From NCBI GenBank assembly GCA_011050085.1, contig DRGL01000024.1, forward strand, positions 62,001-126,000: DNA of 64,000 nt. The letters are read 5' to 3'. This document shows, in pieces, positions 9,288 through 19,025 of this stretch. The stretch comes from Pricia antarctica (GTDB lineage: Bacteria; Bacteroidota; Bacteroidia; Flavobacteriales; Flavobacteriaceae). A program made the translations under genes and the position numbers. The notes under the pieces are model-generated. The model ran no database searches. It had not been told where the DNA came from and saw nothing but the letters and a program-made list of their open reading frames with translations. Within the stretch, counting starts at the first letter, position 1, and every line of letters begins with the position of its first letter.

Positions 9288-10158
9288 AAAGGGCATCGCC
9301 CTACTTAAAGTTGCCATCAGTCTGCTCTTGGTCTATTTTGTGTTCACCAAGGTCAATTTTTCCGAAGTTTGGGGGATACTTCGGGATTCCCGACCGGGCT
9401 ATATCGTTTTGGCACTTATTTTCTTCATTGTTTCAAAAGTCGTTTCCGCTTTTCGGCTCAATCTTTATTTTCATCAATTGGGTGTTGGGCTCACCCAAAA
9501 AAGCAACCTGAAGCTGTATCTGTTGGGTATGTTTTACAATCTTTTTTTACCCGGTGGTATTGGCGGGGACGCCTATAAGGGCTATCAAATCAGGAAGCAG
9601 TTCGAGGTACCTACCAAAAGGGTAATTGCGGTGCTGTTGCTTGATCGCTTGAGCGGCATGTTATTGTTGTTCGTTTATGCCTGTCTTCTGGCCATGGGAC
9701 TCAAAGACCATTTGTTGAGCGATTATCGCATCCTATTCGGTTTAGCCATCCTCATCGGGGTATTCGTATTTTGGGGATTGAACAAACGCTTTTTTAGCTA
9801 TGCGGTTCCCGTATTTTGGTCGTCTGCAGGCTATTCCGCTATCGTACAAGGCCTGCAACTAATCAGTCTGTATTGTATTTTGTGTGGACTATCCATAGAA
9901 AATAATATACTTGCCTATCTCTTTATATTTTTGATTTCCTCTATTGTTTCCGTAGTACCCTTGACTATAGGAGGTATTGGAAGTAGGGAGGTTACCTTCT
10001 ATTACGGTTCTATTTGGCTAGGCTTGCACCAAGATACGTCTATAGGCATTAGTATGACCTTTTTCTTGATTACGGCTGTGGTATCCCTTTTTGGTATCTA
10101 TTACCATTTTAAGAAACCGGCCCTAAAGCTTGATAAAGACATCAGTGCTAGGCACTAA
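9271..10158 (+). CDS. LPG synthase TM-region/YbhN-like flippase-type membrane protein
   Basis: A 295-residue polytopic protein of the lysylphosphatidylglycerol synthase transmembrane-region family (UPF0104), with about seven hydrophobic segments. Typical motifs are FLPGGIGGDAYKGYQI and, near the C-terminus, PLTIGGIGSREVTF. The family contains the flippase half of MprF without its synthase half, and free-standing members are thought to move lipid-linked substrates. Overlap with the preceding GT2 gene suggests a polyprenyl-phosphate sugar as cargo, which is an inference. Confidence 0.82.
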   Translation: MGKWRKKGIALLKVAISLLLVYFVFTKVNFSEVWGILRDSRPGYIVLALIFFIVSKVVSAFRLNLYFHQLGVGLTQKSNLKLYLLGMFYNLFLPGGIGGDAYKGYQIRKQFEVPTKRVIAVLLLDRLSGMLLLFVYACLLAMGLKDHLLSDYRILFGLAILIGVFVFWGLNKRFFSYAVPVFWSSAGYSAIVQGLQLISLYCILCGLSIENNILAYLFIFLISSIVSVVPLTIGGIGSREVTFYYGSIWLGLHQDTSIGISMTFFLITAVVSLFGIYYHFKKPALKLDKDISARH

Positions 10159-10241
10159 GAGTTAACACTTTAGCCGGAGCCATCCTATTATCCTTATGAG
10201 ATGGACGGACCTAAGTACGGTGGAAACACTAAAAATTACAC

Positions 10242-11900
10242 CTAATAAATATGGATCAAATGCATTTTATCCAAGGTACGTTTGCGGGTAGACGGGTCCA
10301 AGAATTTCTTGCTTAATCTGGTAATCCTAAAATGGGGCTTGGAATATTGGCGGTCCCAATCAAGACCTTGTTGCTGCAATTGACGCATTTCAGTGTCATC
10401 CACGTAAAGCCAGATATTATGTTTTTTCTTAAGCTCATCCATGGATAGCATAGCAACTGGTCGCTTCATATAAAAGTCGAGTGACCACGTATGAAAATCC
10501 CCCAATTTGTAAATTTCGTCTACCGGAATCTGTTCCTCCAAGACCACTTCGGCCATTCCGGAGCCCGCTTGGTATTTCAATAGGTTAGGATAAAAATGAA
10601 GATTTAGCACTGCGTTCAACAATAACGAACTGTACACCGAAAGTGTGACCATGCGAAGATAATAGGCCTCGCGTTTTAGGCAAAAATACGTGATGATCAA
10701 TAAGAGGATAATCAGTAGCACCGATGGGTATAGCTCTTTGAACCGGAATACGTAAAAGCAGATAAATAGCGTAGCGACGAAAACAATGCTTAAAATAAAA
10801 TACTGAATGGCCAACAATACTTTAACCGTATTTACAAGCTTCGTACGATACAAATCGTAGATGTAGGATGCTGTCAGTACAGAAAACAGCGGGATGATAA
10901 TATTCAGGTAATGCGGTAGTTTGAACTGTGAAAAACTGGCGATCAGAAAGAATAAGCTAATCGTGCCCAAGGTCAAAAATTCAAATTTAGGATTATAGGC
11001 GAACCGAATCCTGAACAAGGTTCTGATGCGGGTTCCAAAGGCCACCAAGCCTAAAACGGTCCAAGGAATAAAAATCCACAGGAAAGTATGGAAGAAAAAG
11101 AAATAGTCACTGCTGTTACTGCCCATGCCATCACCGCTGAGGCGCTCGAAGCTCTGTTCCCAAAATATAAAAAAGATGCCGCTACGCTCTCCCCTTCCCC
11201 GAATGATTTTTTCTGGATGTAAATCAAACTGCAGGTAATACGCATAAAGCATCGGAGCAATCGCTAGGGCAAAGACCAACAGCGCTATGAGGACTTTCCA
11301 ATTGAATAGAGCGGACCACTTTCGGGTATAGGCCAAATGGCACAGTATAGCGATTCCGATAACGAGTAAGGCAATCTGCCCCTTGGTGGAAAAGGCAAGC
11401 CCGGCACCTAAGGCACCTAAAATTATGGGCACAACGGTCCTTTGCTCTATGTAGGTGGCCAACTGCCAAATAGCGAAAATGGTAAAACCGGTAAGTACGG
11501 CGTCGGTACGGACATCGATGACGGACAACATGATGGTCTGCGCCGTCATAAAGACCAGGGCGGCCAATCTTCCAGTATCCACATTGTACAGCAGCCGGGC
11601 CAAGCCAAAGCAGCTGTAGGCACCCAATAGGGTTACTAAAATTCCGGGAATGCGGTAGGCCCAATCGTGGAGTCCGAACAGTTTATAGGAAAGGCCCGCA
11701 AGCCAATAATGCATATGGGGCTTGTCTAAATACTCCTGCGGCCCCTTAAAAAGATTGATAAAATCGTTTTCCTGGTACATCCGCATGGCCATTACGGCGA
11801 ACTGGGCGGAATCGTTTTCCATTAGGGTAACGAACATACCGGCAACGTATACCAATAGGATCAAAACCAATAAAAACCAGTATCTGCGGTTGGATATCAT
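10242..11900 (-). CDS. GT39-family (ArnT/PMT-like) membrane glycosyltransferase
   Basis: A 552-residue integral membrane enzyme with about twelve hydrophobic segments. The first periplasmic loop holds the ArnT/PMT-type acidic pair region ENDSAQFAVMAMRMYQEN, followed by LDKPHMHYWLAGLSYKLFG. Further on are the DVRTDAVLTGF and HPEKIIRGRGER segments of the family. These enzymes use polyprenyl-phosphate sugars to glycosylate lipid A or proteins on the outer side of the inner membrane. The C-terminal soluble part (about 440-552) is periplasmic. It overlaps the upstream PAP2 gene by 4 nt. Confidence 0.85.
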   Translation of the reverse strand: MISNRRYWFLLVLILLVYVAGMFVTLMENDSAQFAVMAMRMYQENDFINLFKGPQEYLDKPHMHYWLAGLSYKLFGLHDWAYRIPGILVTLLGAYSCFGLARLLYNVDTGRLAALVFMTAQTIMLSVIDVRTDAVLTGFTIFAIWQLATYIEQRTVVPIILGALGAGLAFSTKGQIALLVIGIAILCHLAYTRKWSALFNWKVLIALLVFALAIAPMLYAYYLQFDLHPEKIIRGRGERSGIFFIFWEQSFERLSGDGMGSNSSDYFFFFHTFLWIFIPWTVLGLVAFGTRIRTLFRIRFAYNPKFEFLTLGTISLFFLIASFSQFKLPHYLNIIIPLFSVLTASYIYDLYRTKLVNTVKVLLAIQYFILSIVFVATLFICFYVFRFKELYPSVLLIILLLIITYFCLKREAYYLRMVTLSVYSSLLLNAVLNLHFYPNLLKYQAGSGMAEVVLEEQIPVDEIYKLGDFHTWSLDFYMKRPVAMLSMDELKKKHNIWLYVDDTEMRQLQQQGLDWDRQYSKPHFRITRLSKKFLDPSTRKRTLDKMHLIHIY

Positions 11901-12472
11901 TTGGGGAACTTAGCAATGGCAAATGTAAATAACTTTACGGACAACCCGCTTAGCACCAATCCGAATACGGCACCGGAAAGTATATCCAAGGGAAAGTGAA
12001 CACCGATATAAATTCGACTGTACGCGACAATACTTGCCCAAGACATTAGAAAAAATACTAGGTAACGGTACTTCGCACGTAAGACCGAAGTGAAGAAAAA
12101 CGCCACTGCAAAATGGTTCGCCGCATGGGCAGAAAAGTATCCGAATTTGCCACCACAGTTACTTTTGACCAGACGCATCAACTCGCTTACCTCAGGATCA
12201 TAACATGGGCGCAACCGTGCTACGCCATATTTGAAAAGGTTGGCCAATTGATCGGTAACGGTAATCATAAGCGCTACGGTAACGACAGCAATTAGGGTTT
12301 TTTTTAATCCTAAATACAAATAGGACAATACCAGCAGCAAAATATACACGGCGATGTTGACCACCCCTACCTTATTGCTCATCAAAAGCCAAAACCCATC
12401 CCAAGTATCACTTCCCATGGTATTGAGGAAAAGGAAAAGCTCTTTATCATACTGTAAAAGCTGGTCGAACAT
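11897..12472 (-). CDS. PAP2-family membrane phosphatase
   Basis: A type-2 phosphatidic acid phosphatase, possibly recycling undecaprenyl pyrophosphate or dephosphorylating lipids. The three signature motifs are visible: KYGVARLRP (KxxxxxxRP), YFSAHAANHFAVA (the SGH-like motif, here SAH) and SRIYIGVHFPLDILSG (SRxxxxxHxxxD). About five membrane segments are present. I chose the ATG at 12472 (MFDQLLQYDKELFLFLN), which is the usual family N-terminus; an upstream start at 12508 would overlap the neighbouring gene. It is coupled to the GT39 gene by a 4-nt overlap, which suits a lipid-carrier recycling job. Confidence 0.87.
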   Translation of the reverse strand: MFDQLLQYDKELFLFLNTMGSDTWDGFWLLMSNKVGVVNIAVYILLLVLSYLYLGLKKTLIAVVTVALMITVTDQLANLFKYGVARLRPCYDPEVSELMRLVKSNCGGKFGYFSAHAANHFAVAFFFTSVLRAKYRYLVFFLMSWASIVAYSRIYIGVHFPLDILSGAVFGLVLSGLSVKLFTFAIAKFPK

Positions 12473-12476
12473 GAGC

Positions 12477-12704
12477 TTAGTCTTCGTAACGGGAGACTTC
12501 GCGATCATAGAACGCGTTGGCCGCGTCGATCAAACTTTCCGCTTCGGATTCCAGTTCCTTTTCATCTTCTTTGGTAAAATCTTCAAGCCATTCTACTTCG
12601 TCGTCCTCAAGATTGATAATAAATCGCGGATACTCGGTATGCACCACGAAAATAGCCGTTGGGTAATCGGTATTGTCACCGAGTAGAAATTTTGGGAATT
12701 CCAT
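12477..12704 (-). CDS. Conserved small acidic protein of unknown function
   Basis: A 75-residue, very acidic protein beginning MEFPKFLLGDNTDYPTAIFV and including HTEYPRFIINLEDDEVEWL. It resembles a small cytoplasmic protein common in Flavobacteriia with no assigned function. The start at 12704 is preferred over the longer frame (12770), whose extra residues are basic low-complexity sequence reading antisense to the MATE 3' end. It lies 10 nt downstream of the MATE gene and 4 nt upstream of PAP2, so it is probably in the same transcript. Confidence 0.75.
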   Translation of the reverse strand: MEFPKFLLGDNTDYPTAIFVVHTEYPRFIINLEDDEVEWLEDFTKEDEKELESEAESLIDAANAFYDREVSRYED

Positions 12705-12714
12705 AGGTAGTGTT

Positions 12715-14124
12715 TTAGAAATTTTCTTGTCCTTTTGTTTTGGGCAATGTGGCGTCCGCCTTCTGCGCAATCAGTTTATTCGTGAGATAATTGAAGCGAA
12801 TATACAACAGAATCGCGGAAGCGGATAGGCCTGCCAAGAGTCCGAACCAGATGCCCGTACTCGCCATAACGGTCTCGAGGCCCAAGTAGTACATGACCGG
12901 GAAACCAATACCCCAATACGCCACAAAGGTAATAAATGTGGGAATCTTGACATCCTGTAGCCCACGCAAGGCACCCAGAACTACGACCTGTATGCCATCG
13001 GAAATCTGAAAAAAAGCGGCCACTAAAAGCAGTTCCCCGGCCAAGGTAATCACTTCGGTATTATCGGCAAAATTGGTCATATCGTCTACATCAAGATAAA
13101 GGGCAGGAAACCAGTGCCGACCTAAGAGAAATAGCGCCGCAAATGCAATTTCCAGGAAAAACGTCAGTAAAAAAATGGATTTTGCAATACGCCGCAGTTC
13201 CCTAAAATTTTGCAGGCCTTTTTGGATGCCTACGCGAATCATGGCCGCGACACCAAGGCCCATACCGAACATAAAGGTCATGCTGCTTAAGTTCAAGGCA
13301 ATCTGGTTGGCGGCCTGTGCGTTTTTGCCCAGCACACCGCTCAACCAAATGGCCGAGGTAAAGATGGCCACCTCAAAAAACATTTGCAAAGCGGAGGGAA
13401 AGCCAAGTCCGATAATCTTATGCATCACGCCGTGCTCGATTTTTCGAAAATTGAAACCGGTGACGTAAGGTCTAAACTTTTCCCTTCGCTTGAGCAAATA
13501 CCAGAGATGGGCGACCATGATAAAACGGGAGACCAAAGTTCCGATGGCGGCACCGACGATGCCCAATTCGGGAAATCCGAATTTGCCGAAAATAAGCAGA
13601 TAGTTCAAGACGATATTGACCACGTTGGCCAATATGGTGGCGTACATGGGATATTTGGTCTGTGACAGGCCTTCCGAAAACTGTTTGAAGGCTTGGAATA
13701 TGATTAGGGGTACAAGGGAGAAAGCGACCAAATCAAGATAGGGAATGGCCAGGTCGACCACAACGGGCGGCTGTTTCATCATGTACATCAAAGGCTTGGC
13801 GAGTAGGATCACGCCAAACAGCGCCAGACCGAGAACGGTACAAAGTACCAGTCCGTGTTTCAAGGCGCTTTTACCACCAGCTTGATTTCCAGCACCATCG
13901 GCTTCCGCCACTAGTGGGGTTATTGCGGTGGAGAAACCAATACCGAGGGACATGGCAATGAATACAAAGCTGTTGCCCAAGGATACGGCGGCCAATTCTG
14001 CCGTTCCGAGCTGCCCAACCATAATATTATCGGCCAGTTGCACAAAGGTGTGCCCCAACATGCCCATAATTACCGGTACGGCCAGTTTGATATTATAACG
14101 GAATTCTTTGGTATATGCTTTCAA
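12715..14124 (-). CDS. MATE family efflux transporter
   Basis: A 469-residue multidrug and toxic compound extrusion protein with twelve predicted membrane segments in two homologous halves. Family features include VPVIMGMLGHTFVQLADNIMVG at the N-terminus, split here as VPVIMGMLG and QLADNIMVGQLGTAELAA, and ALRGLQDVKIPTFITF in the second half. MATE proteins export cationic or aromatic compounds using a Na+ or H+ gradient. It begins a minus-strand run with the small acidic protein, PAP2 and GT39. The substrate cannot be read from the sequence. Confidence 0.92.
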   Translation of the reverse strand: MKAYTKEFRYNIKLAVPVIMGMLGHTFVQLADNIMVGQLGTAELAAVSLGNSFVFIAMSLGIGFSTAITPLVAEADGAGNQAGGKSALKHGLVLCTVLGLALFGVILLAKPLMYMMKQPPVVVDLAIPYLDLVAFSLVPLIIFQAFKQFSEGLSQTKYPMYATILANVVNIVLNYLLIFGKFGFPELGIVGAAIGTLVSRFIMVAHLWYLLKRREKFRPYVTGFNFRKIEHGVMHKIIGLGFPSALQMFFEVAIFTSAIWLSGVLGKNAQAANQIALNLSSMTFMFGMGLGVAAMIRVGIQKGLQNFRELRRIAKSIFLLTFFLEIAFAALFLLGRHWFPALYLDVDDMTNFADNTEVITLAGELLLVAAFFQISDGIQVVVLGALRGLQDVKIPTFITFVAYWGIGFPVMYYLGLETVMASTGIWFGLLAGLSASAILLYIRFNYLTNKLIAQKADATLPKTKGQENF

Positions 14125-14369
14125 AAGGATGAATCGTTTTTTTTGAATGTTCCGCTTGGCCTAGTGTTAGGTAACATAGATTAGGGATACAATTTCTATA
14201 TCACCTGCCGGCGGGGCAAGGCTATAAAGATTACTAGTTAGTGCTTCAAGACCGGTTCGGGGTATTTAATTGCTCTTCGTAAACTTGTTGATTCTGAATA
14301 TGCTTTTAGTGTATACAGTGAGCAAGCTGACAGCTATACGCTTTGAAACCGTAGGATATTTATAATCCG

Positions 14370-15155
14370 CTACCGACCATCGCCTAGCCGTTTCGCTTCT
14401 TCCCAGAAAACGTCCATCTCTGCGAGGGTCATTTCTTTCATGGGTTTGCCCAGGGCTTTGGCCTTTTCCTCCAAATATTGAAATCGGCCGATAAACTTTT
14501 TATTGGTCCGCTCCAGCGCGTTTTCGGGATCAATTTTCAAAAAGCGGGCGTAATTGACTAAAGAGAACATGACGTCACCGAACTCCGCCTCCATTTTTTC
14601 AGCATCACCGGATTCGATTTCCGCTTGAAATTCTTGCAGCTCTTCGTTCACCTTCTCCCAAACCTGTTCGGGTTTTTCCCAATCAAAGCCAACTCCCGCC
14701 ACTTTATCCTGTATACGATTCGCCTTGACCAGCGCCGGAAGTCCTTTTGGAACCCCTTCCAAAACAGAAGTTTTTCCTTCTTGGAGCTTTATATTTTCCC
14801 AGTTTCGCTTGACATCGGCCTCATCGTTTACCTCCACATCACCATAAATATGCGGATGCCGATTGATCAGCTTTTCGCAGATTTCGTTACATACATCCGC
14901 GATATCAAAAGCATCGGTTTCCGAACCGATCTTGGCGTAAAAAACGATATGCAGCAGCACGTCGCCCAACTCCTTTTTCACTTCCTCAAGTTCATCATCT
15001 AAAATGGCATCCCCCAGTTCGTAGGTTTCCTCGATGGTCAGGTGCCTCAACGTCTGCATGGTCTGTTTTTTGTCCCATGGGCATTGAGCGCGCAACTCGT
15101 CCATTATGGTCAATAAACGGTCAAAAGCTTGAAGTTGATTCTCTCTAGAATTCAT
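14370..15155 (-). CDS. mazG: Nucleoside triphosphate pyrophosphohydrolase MazG
   Basis: A 261-residue all-alpha NTP pyrophosphohydrolase that removes aberrant nucleotides. It has two MazG repeats. The first contains CPWDKKQTMQTLRHLTIEE, EEVKKELGDVLLHIVFYA and the Mg2+-binding ELGD acidic cluster. The second contains EFGDVMFSLVNYARFL. The length and the ending FWEEAKRLG match the full-length bacterial enzyme. The 245 bases between it and the MATE gene hold no gene. Confidence 0.94.
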   Translation of the reverse strand: MNSRENQLQAFDRLLTIMDELRAQCPWDKKQTMQTLRHLTIEETYELGDAILDDELEEVKKELGDVLLHIVFYAKIGSETDAFDIADVCNEICEKLINRHPHIYGDVEVNDEADVKRNWENIKLQEGKTSVLEGVPKGLPALVKANRIQDKVAGVGFDWEKPEQVWEKVNEELQEFQAEIESGDAEKMEAEFGDVMFSLVNYARFLKIDPENALERTNKKFIGRFQYLEEKAKALGKPMKEMTLAEMDVFWEEAKRLGDGR

Positions 15156-15324
15156 CCTTTTAAAAATTTTGGCAAAGATACAGATCTATCGGGCAAATCT
15201 ATAGCAGATTACCCGAAGCTTGACAATTCAAATACGTCCACTACCAAATTCCAAAACCCGAATACTACCGATAGATTCGGATGGTAGTATACTGCAGATT
15301 TGATGGCCTAAAAAAAAGATTTGC

Positions 15325-16413
15325 TTATAGTTTTTCGTGTAGCAATCGGTGTACAAAACGCAATTTCTTTACTGTTTTTTTAGGGATGACAAACGGATAG
15401 ACATCCTGTTGCCCCATACTCCTGTTCAGGCTGTTTAGGGCAAAGGTCAAGGGCACAAAGGCCTTTAAGAGCTTAGCGAAACGCCCGTCTTGATACGGGT
15501 CGAAATCCGCACGCATTCTTAAAGGGGAATTTTCACCGAAAGCCGCACCGGTATTGATACCGAAATAGAAAGCCGTCTCCAGCACATCGACCAGATGTAA
15601 GTAGTGCGCCCAAGTTTCGGCCCAATCTTCCCAAGGATGCGAGGCCGCATATTTACTGATATAGCTTTGCCGCCAATTTTTCGGAGCGCCATTTTTATAA
15701 TGCCGCTGCAGGGCCTCGCCATAATCGGCGCGCTCATCTCCGAACGTATCCCTAAATTTTTTTAGGATTTCAGGACGGTTCCGAATGAGCCTTTCCCAAT
15801 AGTAATGACCAACTTCATGTCGAAAATGGCCGATAAGGGTGCGATAAGGTTCCGCCATCTGCTTGCGCATGTATTCCCGGTGTACATTATCGGCTTCCGC
15901 TACGTTTATGGTTATCAATCCGTTTAGGTGGCCTGTACGCACGGGCTGTGCATTTCCAGAGGCATTTTTATCCGATAGAAAATCAAAGGCCAATCCTTCT
16001 TTCGGTGCAGCATCCCTATCGATGACCGGAAGTCCGAAGCGTTGCAGGGCATAGACCAAACGGTGCTTGGCACGCTCCAGTTTTCGCCATTCCTTTAGGT
16101 TTTTCTTTTTCTGTAAATTGGGTATGGTATGGTTCAAGGCACAGGCCGTGCAGAAATCGCCATCATCCTCATCGGAAAGCAGCCAATTGCAGGCCTTGTG
16201 TTCTGCGTTTTTGCAATATCGGTAGTGTTTACCGTCATCCTTGAACAAAGTATACCCGTTTTTCAGATGGCCAGCCGGCGCATCCGGAGAGGGTACCAGT
16301 GCAGCTAAGCTGGAGTTTTTCTCACTATAGCCTAAGGTAGACTTACATACCTCACACTTCGTATTCTCAAAATACAAAGGATTTTCGCACTTCTGACATC
16401 GAAATATTTTCAT
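15325..16413 (-). CDS. Zinc-ribbon putative zinc-binding metallopeptidase
   Basis: A 362-residue cytoplasmic protein. Two cysteine-rich knots open it: CQKCENPLYFENTKCEVC (about 6-23) and, further on, CNWLLSDEDDGDFCTAC. The catalytic part contains HEVGHYYW (an HExxH-type helix, here HEVGH) at about 200, followed by WAETWAHYLH, which supplies further ligands. This matches the putative zinc-binding metallopeptidase family common in Bacteroidota and Proteobacteria, whose substrate is unknown. It is monocistronic and divergent from the sugar epimerase gene. Confidence 0.85.
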   Translation of the reverse strand: MKIFRCQKCENPLYFENTKCEVCKSTLGYSEKNSSLAALVPSPDAPAGHLKNGYTLFKDDGKHYRYCKNAEHKACNWLLSDEDDGDFCTACALNHTIPNLQKKKNLKEWRKLERAKHRLVYALQRFGLPVIDRDAAPKEGLAFDFLSDKNASGNAQPVRTGHLNGLITINVAEADNVHREYMRKQMAEPYRTLIGHFRHEVGHYYWERLIRNRPEILKKFRDTFGDERADYGEALQRHYKNGAPKNWRQSYISKYAASHPWEDWAETWAHYLHLVDVLETAFYFGINTGAAFGENSPLRMRADFDPYQDGRFAKLLKAFVPLTFALNSLNRSMGQQDVYPFVIPKKTVKKLRFVHRLLHEKL

Positions 16414-16523
16414 GCGGCAAAATTACACATTAGCCCTATACAAAGGCCATTAAAATTACCGACGGACCCAAGTCTTTTGGTTCCCCAAATTTCTGTATCT
16501 TCATCGGTTCAAGAACAGAATTT

Positions 16524-17357
16524 ATGAAAACACGAAGACAATTTATACAACAATCCAGCGCATTTTCGGTAGGTGCCCTACTACTCCCCAATTTAGGCTT
16601 CACCGCAGCCAAAAAGCAAAAATTCGGGGTACAGCTCTATTCGTTTCGGGATGCCATGGCCGAGGATGCCCTTGGTACCTTGAAAAAAATAGCGGACATT
16701 GGTATTGTGGAAATCGAGTCCGCACGAAGCACTAAAGGCCTGTACTACGGATTGTCGCCTGAGGACATGAAATCCGCCTGCGAGGATTTGGGGATGAAAC
16801 TGACCAGTGGGCACGTCGCCCTAGATGACAATTTTCAGGATACGATGGAACAGGCCGCAGCTTCGGGACAGGAATATGTTATCTGCTCTTCAATGCCCAG
16901 CGATGGCCAAACCTTGGATAACTATAAAAAAGTGGCAGACCAGTTCAACACTGCCGGGGAGGACTGTAAAAAGCTAGGGCTTAAATTCGGATACCACAAC
17001 CACGAATACGAATTCGAATCGGTCAACGGAACCGTTCTCTATGATGTCTTACTGGACAATACGGACGAAAATCTGGTACACATGGAAATGGATTTGGGAT
17101 GGGTCGTCGTAGCCGGCAAAGATCCCTTGGCTTATTTTGCAAAATATCCCGAGCGTTTCCCACTTTGGCATTTGAAGGATATGAACATGGAGGAAAAGGA
17201 AAGTACCGAATTTGGTAAAGGCGGACTTGATATTGCGAACCTGATCGCACATCGAAAGGATTCAGGTGTCAAACATATCTATATCGAACAGGAAGAATAT
17301 GCGAGTACGCCTTTCGAGAGTATGAAAGAGAACATGGCCTTCTTGCGGAAGCTGTAA
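16524..17357 (+). CDS. Exported sugar phosphate isomerase/epimerase-like TIM barrel protein
   Basis: A 277-residue xylose-isomerase-like TIM barrel protein. The N-terminus TRRQFIQQSSAFSVGALLL is a twin-arginine type signal, so it is probably exported folded. Metal-site segments typical of the family follow: GYHNHEYEF, HMEMDLGW, WHLKDM and the late Glu in HIYIEQEEY. Members act on sugars or inositols in the periplasm of Bacteroidota. The next gene, 50 nt downstream on the same strand, is an SMP-30-type lactonase, so the pair may oxidise or isomerise a sugar and open its lactone. That pairing is an inference. Confidence 0.83.
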   Translation: MKTRRQFIQQSSAFSVGALLLPNLGFTAAKKQKFGVQLYSFRDAMAEDALGTLKKIADIGIVEIESARSTKGLYYGLSPEDMKSACEDLGMKLTSGHVALDDNFQDTMEQAAASGQEYVICSSMPSDGQTLDNYKKVADQFNTAGEDCKKLGLKFGYHNHEYEFESVNGTVLYDVLLDNTDENLVHMEMDLGWVVVAGKDPLAYFAKYPERFPLWHLKDMNMEEKESTEFGKGGLDIANLIAHRKDSGVKHIYIEQEEYASTPFESMKENMAFLRKL

Positions 17358-17407
17358 TCAGGCATTTCGCTAGTAGCCTTCTAAAAAAATAGAAGCAATT
17401 CAAGCTT

Positions 17408-18325
17408 ATGAAATTACAATCGAGCCTTCGCCTACAAGTTGGCCTACTGGCACTGGTGATGACCAGTTCGTGCAAAGCGCAACAAACACAGCAGCAATCC
17501 ATCATTGCGGATGGCTCAGAACTTACCTTAGTTGCCGACGAGTACGAGTTCACCGAAGGGCCGGCCATGGACAGCAACGGCGATGTCTATTTTACCGATC
17601 AACCCAACGACCGTATCGTAAAATGGACCGCAGCCGATAATTCCGTAGCCGATTATATGAAGCCCGCAGGCCGCTCGAACGGACTCTATGTTGATAACGA
17701 CGGCAACCTACTATCCGCTGCGGACGAAAAGAACCAGCTATGGCGTATCGATTCGGATAAAAATGTAACCGTACTCATCGACGACTTTAAAGGCAAAAAG
17801 CTCAATGGTCCGAACGACATGTGGATCGATAAAAAAGGAGGGGTATACTTTACAGATCCCTTTTACCAACGCAGTTGGTGGATGCATACCGAAGCCCCAC
17901 AAGAGGCCCGTCGCGTCTATTATTTGGCACCCGGAACCGATACCCCGCGCATCGTAGCCGAAGATAATTTCGACCAGCCCAATGGCATTATAGGATCTCC
18001 CGATGGCAAAACGCTCTACATATCCGATAACGGTAGCAAAAAAACCTATGTCTATAGCATCGGGGATGATGCCAGCCTATCGAACAAAAAACTATTCGCC
18101 GACATGGGCTCCGACGGTATGACGCTCGATAACCTTGGCAACGTGTACCTAACGGGCGATGGCGTCACTGTTTTCAACGCATCCGGCAAACAAATCGAAC
18201 ATATTGCCGTACCCGAAAATTGGACGGCCAATATTACTTTCGCCGGACCGGATCAGAAAACCCTTTTTATTACGGCCATGGATTCAGTGTATACGCTGGA
18301 TATGAACGTTCATGGGGTACGGTAA
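17408..18325 (+). CDS. SMP-30/gluconolactonase-family lipoprotein
   Basis: A 305-residue six-bladed beta-propeller of the SMP-30/gluconolactonase/LRE family. The lipoprotein signal ends at TSSC (Cys22). Metal-binding positions fall in FTEGPAMDSNGDVYFTD (first Glu), NGPNDMWIDKKGGVYFTDP (Asn/Asp) and ISDNGSKKTYVYS. Such enzymes hydrolyse sugar lactones. It follows an exported TIM-barrel epimerase by 50 nt, probably as an operon. It marks the last gene of normal composition before the AT-rich accessory island. Confidence 0.86.
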   Translation: MKLQSSLRLQVGLLALVMTSSCKAQQTQQQSIIADGSELTLVADEYEFTEGPAMDSNGDVYFTDQPNDRIVKWTAADNSVADYMKPAGRSNGLYVDNDGNLLSAADEKNQLWRIDSDKNVTVLIDDFKGKKLNGPNDMWIDKKGGVYFTDPFYQRSWWMHTEAPQEARRVYYLAPGTDTPRIVAEDNFDQPNGIIGSPDGKTLYISDNGSKKTYVYSIGDDASLSNKKLFADMGSDGMTLDNLGNVYLTGDGVTVFNASGKQIEHIAVPENWTANITFAGPDQKTLFITAMDSVYTLDMNVHGVR

Positions 18326-19025
18326 TAGGGCCTGTCTTTGATAAAATATGCTATACGGAGGCTTAGAGAAATCAAGCAATCTTCTACACCGGAAAGTATG
18401 GGTGTTTATATACACCTTCAGGCTACGTAGCCGGGTAGTTCTAATCTACATAAAATGTTCTCGACATCTACCCTAAACAGTATTTGATGTAAACCACCAA
18501 AAGGATGCTAAAATAGAGATGATTTACTTGTGCTAAGTTTTGTCGTCTTGTACGGAATCTATTTTCTCGCCTATTCTCCTTAATCGTCTTTGATAACATA
18601 CAGGCCTGAAACAGATATAATGAATCTTCTCAAGTTTTAGGTGAAACTGACTTGGACACGGATACTCTTGTGCCACAGTAACAGATAAAGGATTGAATAC
18701 TAAATGCTTGTTGAGAAATATAATTTCAAAACAATAAGAAAATCTTTAGATTAGTAGTGTAGATATAAAAGGTGTATAGGTACTAGTACTTATATACAAT
18801 TGTTGAAAAACATTTTGTTCAAGCAAAGTCAGGGCATGCTACATGATTCAGTACACCAAAACTCGTACGCAGGACGGACCTGCCATTCATGCGCAAATGG
18901 ATTTTAGCGGGTTTGCGGAAGGCTTCGGAGCGGTACGCAATACTTTCTTACTCATACGTAACGGTTGCGCAAGCGGAACGCGGGCCTTTACTCGGGCGCA
19001 AAAAGAAAAACGTTTTTCAACAAAT
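18326..19025 (+). other. Non-coding stretch at the left edge of the accessory island
   Basis: I find no gene in this 700-base stretch. The first 510 bases are AT-rich and stop-dense in all frames. From about 18840 the sequence turns GC-rich and leads into the palindromic spacer at 19026. Several overlapping open frames on both strands there are a by-product of that composition rather than genes. Confidence 0.6.

Noticed and set aside
11224-11664. 146-codon open frame inside the GT39 gene
   Set aside because: It is a shadow in another frame of a well-supported membrane enzyme.
12705-12770. Longer start of the small acidic protein (MRRRRTPHCP)
   Set aside because: The basic, low-complexity extension is antisense to the MATE 3' end and not part of the conserved protein.
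14200-14222. CACCTGCCGGCGGGGCAAGG as a REP element
   Set aside because: A single imperfect copy that does not match the palindrome at 24185; no repeat family can be shown.
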